Both the position numbers and the translations under genes were made by a program. This document shows positions 22,019 to 32,273 of a DNA stretch of 64,000 nucleotides, piece by piece. The stretch covers positions 496,001-560,000 of the forward strand of contig NHNY01000008.1 of NCBI GenBank assembly GCA_002786065.1, in the 5' to 3' direction. The stretch comes from Microcyclospora pomicola (Eukaryota > Ascomycota > Dothideomycetes > Capnodiales). Numbering within the stretch: position 1 is the stretch's first letter; each line of letters begins with the position of its first letter. Under the pieces are notes generated by a model, which saw nothing but the letters and a program-made list of their open reading frames with translations, was not told the DNA's origin and did no database searches.

Positions 22019-22895
22019 GAGGACGATATAGCTTGTATGGCTACACTTTCATGGTGAGAATGAACGAGCGACGACGGGCGCTGGTCGATAGCACAGCGAT
22101 TGCGCACAGGAGATCGCCGGTGCGGTCCTTGGGTCGGCCGATGGACGACGTCGATCGCGCAATCCCCGGGTCTCAACTGCTTTCGATGAAGCCGTTGTCG
22201 CGGTCGGGCAGTGCGACGGTGACGACGGGGAGGTGATGATGAGCAGGAGAGCAGTGATAAGTGCAGAGACGGGAACTCAGCCAGGTACTGCTCGCCAGCA
22301 GATGCGGTCCAGTTCAGTAGTAGCATGTCGGCGCTTACTGCTGGATTGGCGGGTGGGCGCTGCCATTGGAGGGCTGGCGGCGTTGCGAGTGGTTTGCAGC
22401 GGTGTGGCTTTCGGTAACCCCACGAGTTCCCGACTTCGTCTGGCGGAGCCAAAGGTTATATGTGTAAAGATAAGCCGTGCAGCGTGTATTGCACGATTGA
22501 AGCTATTGCGTGCTTCGGTATTTGTGTAGAAAACCTTCAAAGCTGCGTCGCTGATCGATGGTAGTTGTTTGCCTGCCATGCCTGGAGATCGACATGTGAT
22601 CGACTTTATGTGCGGATGAGCTGTTGTTTGCGTGACACACAGATGGCCACACCTGCGACAACACAAGGACTTCTTGAACAGCCATCATCTGCTTCACTCG
22701 CAGCATCATTCCATCGACCAAGCATAAGGGCCCTTGCTGGATACCTGAAAAACCTACGGGTTCAGAGACTTGCACAGAAACCTAACGTGCATCGGTGCTG
22801 TTTTCCTCGTCGCCTTCACTTCCACGAGGACGGACCCAACGTCCCGGTGGGGGCAGTAGTACCATCAACGCTCTGTCACGACCCGCCAACTCGCC
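22019..22895. promoter_or_regulatory. 877-bp divergent region
   Basis: This gap holds the promoters of the membrane glycoprotein gene and the Clr2 homologue. Frames up to about 230 codons run through its left part but mostly lie antisense to the membrane gene. No clear signal was found. Confidence 0.4.
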
Positions 22896-25109
22896 ATGAG
22901 CCGGCCTTACATACTTCACATACGCGGCGCCACCGACGGTGATGGTCGGACTCCAGACAGGTCGAAGTACACCCAAGACGACTCCTATTTCATCGCCAAG
23001 CTCGGTCAGCTCTGGGCCAAAGAGCAGGGATTGACACATCCGGGTGCTACATATTCTCTTGATCGTCTGCCAGCTGGATATTCAGGCTGGAAGAGGACGC
23101 GCGATGGGTCAAAGCATGTTGATTACTACCTATGGGGCCACCCACAGGGTGTCCTCCGATCTTTGCCCGAGGCCTTACCACATTTCCTATGGCTGATGGA
23201 CGGCGGCCTGACCAACCCGATCTCGTGCTATTGTTCCAAATGTAAGTCGAAAGGTACCCCGAACAAACGAGCTCGGCCGGTCAACAATGGGTATCCCGAT
23301 AGCAACAGTTTCTCCAGTGGTGCGATCAAGCATTCGACACGCGTGATCAAGCCTCCCACATCGTTGAACTCCGCCCAGCCACAACAGTCTCTTCTCCACC
23401 ATGGGCAATTCAGCTCTAGCGACGAGGCGCCGGCGGTAAGACGAAAGCAGGTAGACGAGGATGGTGTGGTAGACGTTTACAGAGTACTACTTGATAAGCT
23501 GAAAGACGCAGGGCCTGATGCGTCGATCAGTGTGCCCTTTCACGAGCCATGGTCACCGGATGCATATGTTGGACGCGAAAAGCTTCAGCAGCTCACCACC
23601 AAGTGGCAAGATCAACCGGTATGCATCCCACGACTAGGCGAGGTGGTGCTGTTTATCAGACGTTTGAGTCCTGATGACTCTATCAGGTGGAGCCCCAGCG
23701 CCAAGAAGTTCAGAGTGTACGACAATGCATCAGCTGTCTGGGCTGAACAGACGGTTTGGGAAGCTGGTGTTATAACACAAGAACCTACCGAGAGCTGTAC
23801 GGAAACAAACCTTGTGGGGGCTTCAGATGAAAAGAAGACTAGTATCAACCAGTGGGGATTCAGAGTTCAATCACTCCTCTCGCCACAAAAGCATGTCTAT
23901 GTCCCTCTGCACGCGATACGACCATTGGCATTGTGGCAGCAATGTGCCATGGAGCAAAATACCCACGAGACTGTCAAGGAGGCCATCACAACCGCGAAAA
24001 GCTTCTGTGTGCTCCAGAAGTTTCATTTCAAGGGAACCTGGCCTAACGCGACTATCTTTGCCAAAGCGCTATATATCGGACCAGAGCTGATCATGGTGGG
24101 CGATCTAGTGCGGTTCTTGAACGACGTTGGAGAAGTGGACATGCTAAAGATCACCTCGATCAAATTGGTTTTCCTGAATGTGCACGAGGCGAGCAACGAT
24201 GATTGGGATGACCGACGTCCGTACAGTACGGTGTTGCACGTCAGCGGACACGCGTATTCGCTCGAGCCAACCCGCAGCTTCGATGTGATGGGCAAGGTGC
24301 CTGCCAGTACCAACCTCCCCCCTGATCTACCTCAAGGTGACTGGTTCCACGTCACAGATCCTGGCAACCCCAAGATGCGTGTCGAGATCCCCTATAGCAG
24401 GGTCATCAGTCGATACCCTGGCGACGCAGCAATCTCCGCCTGGTTTGACAGTCCGCCAACACCATCCTCTTTCCAACCGGTCAATTCGGTTGCCAAATCC
24501 ATCAATGACACCAAGACTCGCATTCTGCGTGGTGTCGTCGGAACCTTGGACGCGCGCAAGTACTCCGAACTTCACTCTCCACGAATCGCGCGCAGCGAGG
24601 GTAAGACCTGGTTCTGGGCCGATACCCGCATCGAGCAGCTCAACTTGAAAGAAGTGAACGACCGGGATGTGGGCCAGGATATGAAGACCACGATCAGGGC
24701 CTCGGGGCATAGTGAACCTGAGGTCTTGACACGCGCCGACGTGATGCCGTCGTGGCGATCGGCGCTCCATGCGCTGTCTAGCAAGAGCGGCGCCATTGAG
24801 CCCTGGCGAAAAGCTCAGGGTAGTCAGATGGGACCTCCTGGTAGTGCACTTGGTGGGGAATCCCCTGCGAAACCGCAGGTCGCTCAACAAGAAGCCCAGC
24901 ATACTGTGGAGGCTCCTCAGAGTGAGACTGGGAGTGAACGCATGCCAGTGGCTTCGCCCGACGGCAATATGTCCAGCTCCTCCCTAGGCTCGAAGCGCAG
25001 TCACGATGCCATGGACATCGATAATGATATACCTCAGGACGCGGCGAGGAAAATGCAGCATACACTGCAGCGGCGTATCGAGATCATCGAGATCGATGAT
25101 TCGGATTGA
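22896..25109 (+). CDS. Clr2-like transcriptional silencing protein (SHREC component)
   Basis: Homologue of S. pombe Clr2, a subunit of the SHREC complex (Clr1-Clr2-Clr3-Mit1) that joins histone deacetylation and nucleosome remodelling at heterochromatin. It is a single exon of 737 aa. The N-terminal silencing domain is visible at about residues 29-120: YFIAKLGQLWAKEQGLTHPG, YSLDRLPAGYSGW, KHVDYYLWGHPQG and ISCYCSKCKSKG (Cys cluster). A second conserved part starts near residue 210 with FHEPWSPDAYVGREKL and PRLGEVVLFIRRLSPDDSI. The tail is disordered and ends in acidic IEIIEIDDSD, a possible SUMO-interacting motif. The neighbours NDUFB8 and SWR1 follow. Family assignment is confident; the complex in this organism is inferred. 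Confidence 0.85.
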   Translation: MSRPYILHIRGATDGDGRTPDRSKYTQDDSYFIAKLGQLWAKEQGLTHPGATYSLDRLPAGYSGWKRTRDGSKHVDYYLWGHPQGVLRSLPEALPHFLWLMDGGLTNPISCYCSKCKSKGTPNKRARPVNNGYPDSNSFSSGAIKHSTRVIKPPTSLNSAQPQQSLLHHGQFSSSDEAPAVRRKQVDEDGVVDVYRVLLDKLKDAGPDASISVPFHEPWSPDAYVGREKLQQLTTKWQDQPVCIPRLGEVVLFIRRLSPDDSIRWSPSAKKFRVYDNASAVWAEQTVWEAGVITQEPTESCTETNLVGASDEKKTSINQWGFRVQSLLSPQKHVYVPLHAIRPLALWQQCAMEQNTHETVKEAITTAKSFCVLQKFHFKGTWPNATIFAKALYIGPELIMVGDLVRFLNDVGEVDMLKITSIKLVFLNVHEASNDDWDDRRPYSTVLHVSGHAYSLEPTRSFDVMGKVPASTNLPPDLPQGDWFHVTDPGNPKMRVEIPYSRVISRYPGDAAISAWFDSPPTPSSFQPVNSVAKSINDTKTRILRGVVGTLDARKYSELHSPRIARSEGKTWFWADTRIEQLNLKEVNDRDVGQDMKTTIRASGHSEPEVLTRADVMPSWRSALHALSSKSGAIEPWRKAQGSQMGPPGSALGGESPAKPQVAQQEAQHTVEAPQSETGSERMPVASPDGNMSSSSLGSKRSHDAMDIDNDIPQDAARKMQHTLQRRIEIIEIDDSD

Positions 25110-25407
25110 AAGCAGACAGGCAGGAGGTTGGAGGAAATGTGACTGGCGTTATAGCGAGCATGAGGGATGATTCAATGTTTGACAGGAAAGTGGCGAGTTT
25201 GGCTGCACATGCAGGTTGCTTTGCGTCGCATCGCCACATTTGATACCCCGTTAAAGAGAGGCGAAAAGCGTAGCACAAAGAAAACAGCGAGCCACCCGGG
25301 CTTGCGCATAGCATTTCTTCAAAAAGTTTGATGCTTGACCATTGAACTCTGTACATTGCCCAAATACAACCAGTCCCTCTGGCACAGCAGTGCCCTTCCT
25401 GCCTTAT

Positions 25408-26274
25408 CTACCCTCTGAGTGTCGGCGTGCTCCGGCTACCTTGCTCCACCAGAGCCGCATCATCATCCTCCGTCTTCCGTGCTCGTGGCGCGCGTGGCCC
25501 ACCCAATTCCGCCTCCAGTCCTCCCGGGTACGTCTTTGGCGCCGAGGGTCGATCAGGGTAGAAGCGCGACACAGCAGCGATAAGACCGCCGAGTGCAGTG
25601 AGGAAGCCACCCTATAGTCATTGTCAGAGAGATGTTCGTCTCCTGCCGTCTTTTCACAGCAAAGCATCATGCGAACGACCAAGCGCGAGCCGAAAGCACT
25701 GCAGCCATTCAGATAAGAGATGCATCACTCACCCATAGCAACAGTCCTTTCCCGGGGGTAAAGTGCGTGTAGTCCTCGGGCGAGAACATGCCCAGGATGT
25801 CGTTGTCTTCGTGCAGCGGCTCGCCGTAGTTGCGGCGCTCTTGCTTGTCCCACCAGTCGGCGTAGGGGTCGCGGTGTTGTCGCTTGATAGGCAGCGCCGA
25901 GGTCAGGGTGGGATCTGGGTAGTTGCCGTTCTGCGATGACAGGGGTTAGTGGCATATGCTCAAGGGGAAGAAGTTTGGGCTGGAGTGTCTCAATGCTGCG
26001 GCCGGAGTCGTGGGATCGACATTGCGCATTGAAGGCTCAGCATTGGTGGCTAGGGTCTCCTCCCTGGGGCATGGCATACCATGTTCACGTCCTCGAGGTC
26101 CTCGCTGGCCTGCTCCGCCTCACTCGCTGGTTTGTTGCCTTGTGCTGGCCGGGGCATGACGGTCGAAGCAGAAGCATAGCTGCGCGGGGCGGTCGGCAGG
26201 ACGCGGGAGACCGTGGTAGGTCGTGCGCACTGTGCACGGGATCCGAGTCGAGCAGCAACTCTGACAGACGCCAT
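25408..26274 (-). CDS. NADH dehydrogenase (complex I) subunit NDUFB8-like
   Basis: Accessory subunit of the membrane arm of mitochondrial complex I. Exons 26080-26274, 25733-25930, 25408-25611; 198 aa. The N-terminus MASVRVAARLGSRAQCARP is Arg/Ala-rich, a mitochondrial presequence. The family core is PYADWWDKQERRNYGEPLHE followed by NDILGMFSPEDYTHFTPGKG. The single membrane helix, LLLWGGFLTALGGLIAAVSR, is split by the second intron. All three exons are exact multiples of three, so both introns are phase 0. It shares a 357-bp divergent promoter with SWR1 and is convergent with the Clr2 gene (298 bp between stops, with nothing evident in the gap). Confidence 0.9.
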
Positions 26275-26631
26275 GGTGAAGATGTGGGCGTCCTTTGTCG
26301 TTGTGGATGGGTCTGCTACGTGAGAGACGTCGTCGTTGTCGTTGGCCGAGCTTGGCCTGAGGTAACGAAGCCAAGAACGGGAGCTCGATCGGGTAAGGCG
26401 CCAACCTTTCCCGACGGTTTCGCGGTCTCTTTTGCTTCAACGCCTGATACACGTAGTCATAACCTTTCACGATTCACAACTTTTCACCCTGGACTGCTAT
26501 CGAAAATTGGACCACACCACGGTGCTCAGCGTGCTCGACTCCATCGCTGGCTGTATGTTTGGGGGATAGAAACGCGTTGTCGAAGATGAAAGAGGGGGTC
26601 AGTATTGTGAGAGGGGCTCTGATCGATTGTC
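26275..26631. promoter_or_regulatory. Divergent promoter region, NDUFB8 / SWR1
   Basis: The start codons are 357 bp apart. No TATA box is evident and no separate gene is seen; the plus-strand frame reaching in from 25936 is antisense to NDUFB8. Confidence 0.45.
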
Positions 26632-29600
26632 ATGAGCGCAACGTCTGCTCCGGATGTGGAGCCTGCCCTCGACTTCGTCACTACTGAATACGACAACATC
26701 GAGCCCAATGCACAACAGCAGAACGAACCGAACAACGCGCCCGCATCGCCGAACGATATCGAACATGACCAAAGCGCAGGAACATCGTTGGACGCGGTCG
26801 GCCCGGTGAAACAGGAGGAAAGTGATGGCAACAGCGCAGCGCAGGAGACGGTGGCATCACGACCAGACTTGGTGCGAAGGAGTAACAGACAAGAATCAGA
26901 GGCAAGGAGTTCATCGCCAGGCATTGCAGACGTCGGTATAAAGAAGCGCAAACGCGCGCCTTCGCCACCATGGCAGTTTCCGACTGTGGAGGCCGCGACC
27001 ATGAAGTCGGCGGACGGGAGGCGTGTCTCGGCACGCGTCAACATCACCCCTGCGCTCAGCGAAAGCGAGGGTCACAGCCGACCACGCAGTGAAAGCCGCC
27101 TCCTGTCAAAGTCACGCCCAGCGAGTCCCCCGTGGAAAGGCTTCGCAGCGGATGGTCCTACCAGTATCAATGTCGACGGCAAGCGTAAGAGCGGGCGTGT
27201 AAACAAAGATCTGTCTGAGGTGCCGAAGCGTATCAGTCCGAGGACCAAGAAGCAGGTGGAGAAGTCAGTGGAGGAGCCAAAGGTGGACAGAAGGAGACGG
27301 AAGGTTGCCATAACATCGACTCCATCGCGATCCACACCCAATAAGGTCGAAGACATGACAGATTCTCCGCTCAGCTCCGTGAGTCCTGCACGCACGATCG
27401 CCGACCTTCAAGCACAAATCGCTGCGCTGAAACCTTCGAGATCCTTCTCATCGCCCATCCAAGTCAAGAAGCGCGTTGGCCGTCCACGAAAGCGCAAGCG
27501 CAGCATTGGTGATTTTGATGACACTGGAGACGTTCTGCCAGATGATTCCCCTGCCCGGAACGGTGTATCTCTTAGATCGAACGACGTCACGCGAGCACCC
27601 ACCAAAATCCGCTTGCGACTTAATTCGACTCGACAGGCAGTACCGCCACCACATCCGAATGCGATCCCTCCATCGCCTACACGGCCGCCAAAACCGAGCC
27701 TGTACCAAATTCTCGACCACTACGAACTGCAGGAGCTGCAACAACCTTTCATGGAGAATGAGCGCAACCTGCCTGATGCTCAGTTCTTTCTGCAGCGGAA
27801 CGAACAAGCAGCTCTTGCCGAGTCTGCGTGGCGGGCGAAGATTCTCAAGGCTGCAGAAGCTGGAGGGCCTTTGAGCAAGGAATGTTTCACACTATATAGC
27901 GCGGAACGGCAGCGAGAACCCCTCGGACAGTTCGGCCACTTTGATCATGTTGTCGCGCAGGCGTTGTGGTTACGTCAGCTGCAGCTCCGTGAGAAGACGA
28001 TACATCGAGCACAAGCCAAGAAAATCGCGTATGAAGCTCTGGAATACTGGAAGTCTATGCGCGGACCCACCGAGGAGGACATCCAAGCCGAACAAGATAA
28101 GATCACGAGATTAGTCTACAAGCAGGTCATAGCCGATGTGCAGGCTAAGTGGGCGCTCGTCGACGCTCATGTCCAGCAACTCCGCAAGGAGCAATGGGAG
28201 GCAGAAGAAACCCTTCGACGTCAAGCCCGGTTGCAAAGACAGCTTGAGAGGAGCGAAAAGATGATAGCTCGGCAGCGTGGCGACTACGACAGTGACGTCA
28301 ACACAGATGACGAGGCTGAGGGCGAGAGCATGGCTGACGAAGACGATGTTGATGAGCTCGACGATAGTAGCGACGAGAACATGAGCGAATCCGACAGCGA
28401 CCATGGCGGGAGCGACGAGGACGAGGAGCAAGGAGAAATGGGAAGCGACGAGCTTGCTCATTATCTTGCGCAGAGAGATGCTGAAGTGCCCGAGCCAATC
28501 ACAGCCGGAGATGACGAAGACGAAGACGAAGAAATGCAAGACCATGAGACGCAAGATGAACACGCGGACACTCCCGAACCCGAAGACGAGACGCTGGCAA
28601 GTTTGGCACTTCTTGGCGACGAAGCGGGCAACGATCTTGAAGACGACGACGACGAGGCTGGAGACGAATTCGAGCCCCAGGCTGACCCGATCAGAGACGA
28701 AGACCCCGGAGAAGACGCCCCAGTTGAGGACAGGTCCGAAGGTGCCGTTCAGCACCCTCCACGCAGGCGGAGATCCGTATCGGTCACATCAGGTCAAGAT
28801 AATCAGGAAACTGACATCAATCTCTCTTCAGACGAGTCGGTCGACATGTATGACTCAGATGAGGATATGAGTAGCAGCAGTGATGAAGATGTCGATGCTG
28901 ATGATGACGGTGAAGAAGAGGAGGTTGATTCTGATGCTGGAGCTGATGAGGCACAGCAGTCCATGCTTGGCTTCCTCTTCACCAGCAAACAGATCAAGGC
29001 AGTGAATGGTTTGCCTACACCAACAACTAGCACGGAAGGTGACAAACGCGACCACACGGCTGAAGTCACGTCGGATGATAACGCAGATCCCACTTTGGAC
29101 GGCGGTGCAGCCGAGAAAACTCTGAGTGCAAGGGCGGCCGACATTGCTCATCTCGCCAGTGATCAGCCTCAGACGGATGCGCATGTTGAGGAGGATGCAT
29201 CAAATACTGCCCCGCCAACAGATCAAGCAGATGACGGAGAAGTCATGGACGTGGCCTTGGAACCAGCAGATGCCAACGTGAGGAGCCTTGTGCCTATCCC
29301 AAAGTTGCTGACTGCCGAACTGCGCTCGTACCAGCATGCCGGACTTGACTGGCTAGCATCTCTGTACCGGAGTGATACAAATGGTATCCTCGCAGATGAA
29401 ATGGGCCTCGGCAAGACGATTCAAACAATCAGTCTACTGGCACATATCGCCGAGCAATATGATGTATGGGAGACTCACTTGATCATTGTCCCTACTTCAG
29501 TCGTCCTCAACTGGGTGACCGAATTCCACAAGTTCCTCCCAGGGTTTCGCGTTCTTGGCTACTACGGTAACATCGAAGAGCGTGCGGCAAAACGGAAGCA

Positions 29601-31890
29601 TTGGGCGAATGATCCGCACCTCCCGGACCCTACGAAACGCGGCTACAACGTGGTCATCACGTCCTACAGCGTCGCCCAGCAAGATATGAATGCTCTGAAG
29701 GTGGTGAAGTGGCATTATATGGTTCTGGATGAAGCTCACAACATCAGGAATTTTCAAAGCCAAAGATGGCAAAGCTTGATCAAGCTCAATACCAAAGCGC
29801 GGCTTCTGTTGACGGGCACACCCTTGCAGAATTCTCTCACTGAGCTCTGGTCGCTACTCACCTTCCTTACTGCAGGCGACGACGACCCAGCACATGGCAA
29901 CCTCGAGGAGTTCTTGAGTCATTGGAAAGAACCTGTGAAGGAGATCTTTGAGTCTGGCGTGACCGCTCTCTCTACAGAGGCGCAAAAGGTCGTCGATCAA
30001 CTACACATATCATTACGACCGTTTCTCCTTAGACGCTTGAAATCCGAGGTTGAGAAAGACTTGCCAAAGAAGATTGAAAGTGTCATCGTATGCAAGTTGT
30101 CGAAGCGTCAGCGCCAGCTTTACCAGGAATATATGGGTCTGGCATCAACGCGGGAGTCTCTGCAGAAAGGCAATGCTGTCACTGCTGGTTCCGTACTGCT
30201 CAGTCTCAGGAAGGTCTGCAATCATCCAGATTTGTTCGATCCGAGACCTATTCAGACCAGTTTCGCCATGCAAGATAGCGCCGCGCAGGGTTCTGTCATA
30301 TCAACGAAGCTCATTCGCTCCATGCTCGGGAAGACTGAGGACTTACCTGCCTGTTTGATGATCTCCTCGCACGAGGGTCGACGGAAGCGCATTGTGAAGC
30401 GCACTCGACAGCTCGCTGCGACTCGTTTGATGAAGATCGAGCTTGCGAAGCTCGAAGAGCCACCTGCGGATGTCCCTGATGCTGCAACAATGGCCGGATG
30501 TTTAGCTCTGCAACGCTTGCATCAAAGAGAGAGAAAGCTACAGCTTCTTCGCGAGTCCATTCGTGTCACGGAAGACTCTGTACGAGATGTTCCTGTCTAT
30601 GGCCAGGATCTTCGCGAAGTCTTGACGATACATAGAAGCCAGGCATACAGTCATGTTCCACGCGGGCAAAAATTGATAAAATCTTTGCGTGTGTGGCCGA
30701 CCCTCTCCCGGCGGCCATTGCAGCTGGAACATTGTGCTGACGCATCCCTGGCGGAAAGGACGAGCTTACAGCAAGACGTTACAGGCTTAGACAGGATGGC
30801 GCAAGAGCTGAAGGACACCATTGTGCATTTTGCCTTCTGTACGCCTGTCGCAACAGCACCTGTGCTTGATCTTGCAATAGAGCCTCGCCTCCAAGAGCTA
30901 ATCCGCGAAAGTGCGTACTATCCGCAAGACGAAGATTTCGCTCATGAGGCCCGGACTCGAACCACTATCGCATTCCCAGATTCTCGTCTTCTCATCTACG
31001 ATGCTGGCAAACTGCAGCGCTTGACCAAGCTTCTTCGCGATCTGCAGCTTAGAGGGTCGCGCAGCTTGATATTCACACAGATGACTGGTACTCTTGACGT
31101 TCTAGAACGATTTTTGAATCTGCTCAATCTGCCCTACCTACGTCTGGATGGGTCGACGCCCATTGAGAAGCGTCAGCTGTACGCTGCTGAATTCAATCGA
31201 CCTGATTCTCGATATCAGTGTATGATCTTGTCTTCTCGTGCTGGTGGCGTTGGACTCAATCTTACGGGAGCATCCTCTGTGATCTTCTACGATCTGGATT
31301 GGAACCCGCAGATGGATCGTCAGTGCATGGACAGAGCCCATCGTATAGGTCAAATGCGAGACGTCGAGGTTTACAAGATGGTATCCGAGAAGACCGTCGA
31401 GGAGAACATCCTGCGTCGTGCGAACCAGAAGAGTCTGCTCGACCAGACCGTGATTCAAGAAGGACATTTCACGACTGAGTATCAGGCTTCAGCTCATCAC
31501 GCGGTCACCGACATCCACCAGGAGCAAGTCGTGGATGATGCCATCGAGCGATATCTAGGCGGTAGCGACAAGGCCCGCATGAAAGCCATGGAATCGGTTG
31601 AGGATCGGGAAGACTTCCAAGCCGCGCAACGTGCTGGCAAAGAGGAGAATCAAGACGAGCTCGAGTTTGCAGAGAACAAATCCAACCACGGCCGATCTGC
31701 GGCGCCCACGCCAGGCCCCACGATGGAAGAAGAGACGCCTGATGGCATTGACCGGAAGGGTCATGTGGACCGCTTCATGATCAAAGAGGTGGAAGGCTGG
31801 TACGCCGGCATCGCATATGCTCCAGCCCCAGTCCGACGGCTGGACAAGCATGGGCGAGACCCTAGCCACCGGCCGAAGAAGAGGCGGTAG
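26632..31890 (+). CDS. SWR1: SWR1 chromatin-remodelling ATPase
   Basis: Catalytic subunit of the SWR1 complex, which exchanges H2A for H2A.Z in nucleosomes. It is one uninterrupted exon of 1752 codons. The N-terminus is disordered with A/T-hook-like VGRPRKRKR. An HSA-like region (about residues 435-510: VAQALWLRQLQLREK, KIAYEALEYWKSM) would bind actin-related proteins. A very acidic Asp/Glu stretch (about 540-800) fits histone binding. Motif I ADEMGLGKTIQTISLL is near residue 920, motif II VLDEAHNIRN near 1031, LLLTGTPLQNSLTELWSLL follows, then a long Ino80-type insert, and motif VI RAHRIGQ is near 1569. The split ATPase with a large insert separates it from SNF2 or ISWI. INO80 is the alternative; DEAHNI and the HSA position favour SWR1. 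Confidence 0.93.
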   Translation: MSATSAPDVEPALDFVTTEYDNIEPNAQQQNEPNNAPASPNDIEHDQSAGTSLDAVGPVKQEESDGNSAAQETVASRPDLVRRSNRQESEARSSSPGIADVGIKKRKRAPSPPWQFPTVEAATMKSADGRRVSARVNITPALSESEGHSRPRSESRLLSKSRPASPPWKGFAADGPTSINVDGKRKSGRVNKDLSEVPKRISPRTKKQVEKSVEEPKVDRRRRKVAITSTPSRSTPNKVEDMTDSPLSSVSPARTIADLQAQIAALKPSRSFSSPIQVKKRVGRPRKRKRSIGDFDDTGDVLPDDSPARNGVSLRSNDVTRAPTKIRLRLNSTRQAVPPPHPNAIPPSPTRPPKPSLYQILDHYELQELQQPFMENERNLPDAQFFLQRNEQAALAESAWRAKILKAAEAGGPLSKECFTLYSAERQREPLGQFGHFDHVVAQALWLRQLQLREKTIHRAQAKKIAYEALEYWKSMRGPTEEDIQAEQDKITRLVYKQVIADVQAKWALVDAHVQQLRKEQWEAEETLRRQARLQRQLERSEKMIARQRGDYDSDVNTDDEAEGESMADEDDVDELDDSSDENMSESDSDHGGSDEDEEQGEMGSDELAHYLAQRDAEVPEPITAGDDEDEDEEMQDHETQDEHADTPEPEDETLASLALLGDEAGNDLEDDDDEAGDEFEPQADPIRDEDPGEDAPVEDRSEGAVQHPPRRRRSVSVTSGQDNQETDINLSSDESVDMYDSDEDMSSSSDEDVDADDDGEEEEVDSDAGADEAQQSMLGFLFTSKQIKAVNGLPTPTTSTEGDKRDHTAEVTSDDNADPTLDGGAAEKTLSARAADIAHLASDQPQTDAHVEEDASNTAPPTDQADDGEVMDVALEPADANVRSLVPIPKLLTAELRSYQHAGLDWLASLYRSDTNGILADEMGLGKTIQTISLLAHIAEQYDVWETHLIIVPTSVVLNWVTEFHKFLPGFRVLGYYGNIEERAAKRKHWANDPHLPDPTKRGYNVVITSYSVAQQDMNALKVVKWHYMVLDEAHNIRNFQSQRWQSLIKLNTKARLLLTGTPLQNSLTELWSLLTFLTAGDDDPAHGNLEEFLSHWKEPVKEIFESGVTALSTEAQKVVDQLHISLRPFLLRRLKSEVEKDLPKKIESVIVCKLSKRQRQLYQEYMGLASTRESLQKGNAVTAGSVLLSLRKVCNHPDLFDPRPIQTSFAMQDSAAQGSVISTKLIRSMLGKTEDLPACLMISSHEGRRKRIVKRTRQLAATRLMKIELAKLEEPPADVPDAATMAGCLALQRLHQRERKLQLLRESIRVTEDSVRDVPVYGQDLREVLTIHRSQAYSHVPRGQKLIKSLRVWPTLSRRPLQLEHCADASLAERTSLQQDVTGLDRMAQELKDTIVHFAFCTPVATAPVLDLAIEPRLQELIRESAYYPQDEDFAHEARTRTTIAFPDSRLLIYDAGKLQRLTKLLRDLQLRGSRSLIFTQMTGTLDVLERFLNLLNLPYLRLDGSTPIEKRQLYAAEFNRPDSRYQCMILSSRAGGVGLNLTGASSVIFYDLDWNPQMDRQCMDRAHRIGQMRDVEVYKMVSEKTVEENILRRANQKSLLDQTVIQEGHFTTEYQASAHHAVTDIHQEQVVDDAIERYLGGSDKARMKAMESVEDREDFQAAQRAGKEENQDELEFAENKSNHGRSAAPTPGPTMEEETPDGIDRKGHVDRFMIKEVEGWYAGIAYAPAPVRRLDKHGRDPSHRPKKRR

Positions 31891-32273
31891 GCTCGAGAGC
31901 TCAGATAGAGCAGGGAGAGATGCTTGGGTCAGCATCGTATGTATAAGTAACGGTTCGTTTGCATGGCTAGGGAGGCCTAGATGTAGCATTATTGCGTGAG
32001 CATAGAATTTAAACACTTTGTACAGTAATTGATGTTCAGCTATGGACCAGCTTTTCATTGCTGAACATTTCAGTAGTCTTGGACATTATTCGTAGTCGAC
32101 CCGCCAGCATGTAAAGCAGATCACACTTCCATGTGAATATTATGCTTGAAGCCCTGCTAGGACGATCTCATTACATGTCACCGCATGATCCATCGACTGT
32201 TCATGATGAGTGGCATTTCATTGTGCTTTCTATCTAGCTCTACCTCGTGACCCTTTCATACCAAGCCGCAAGA
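31891..32273. other. Convergent intergenic region, SWR1 / CCT8
   Basis: This 383-bp AT-richer gap between two stop codons should hold both 3' UTRs. Nothing else is seen. Confidence 0.45.
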
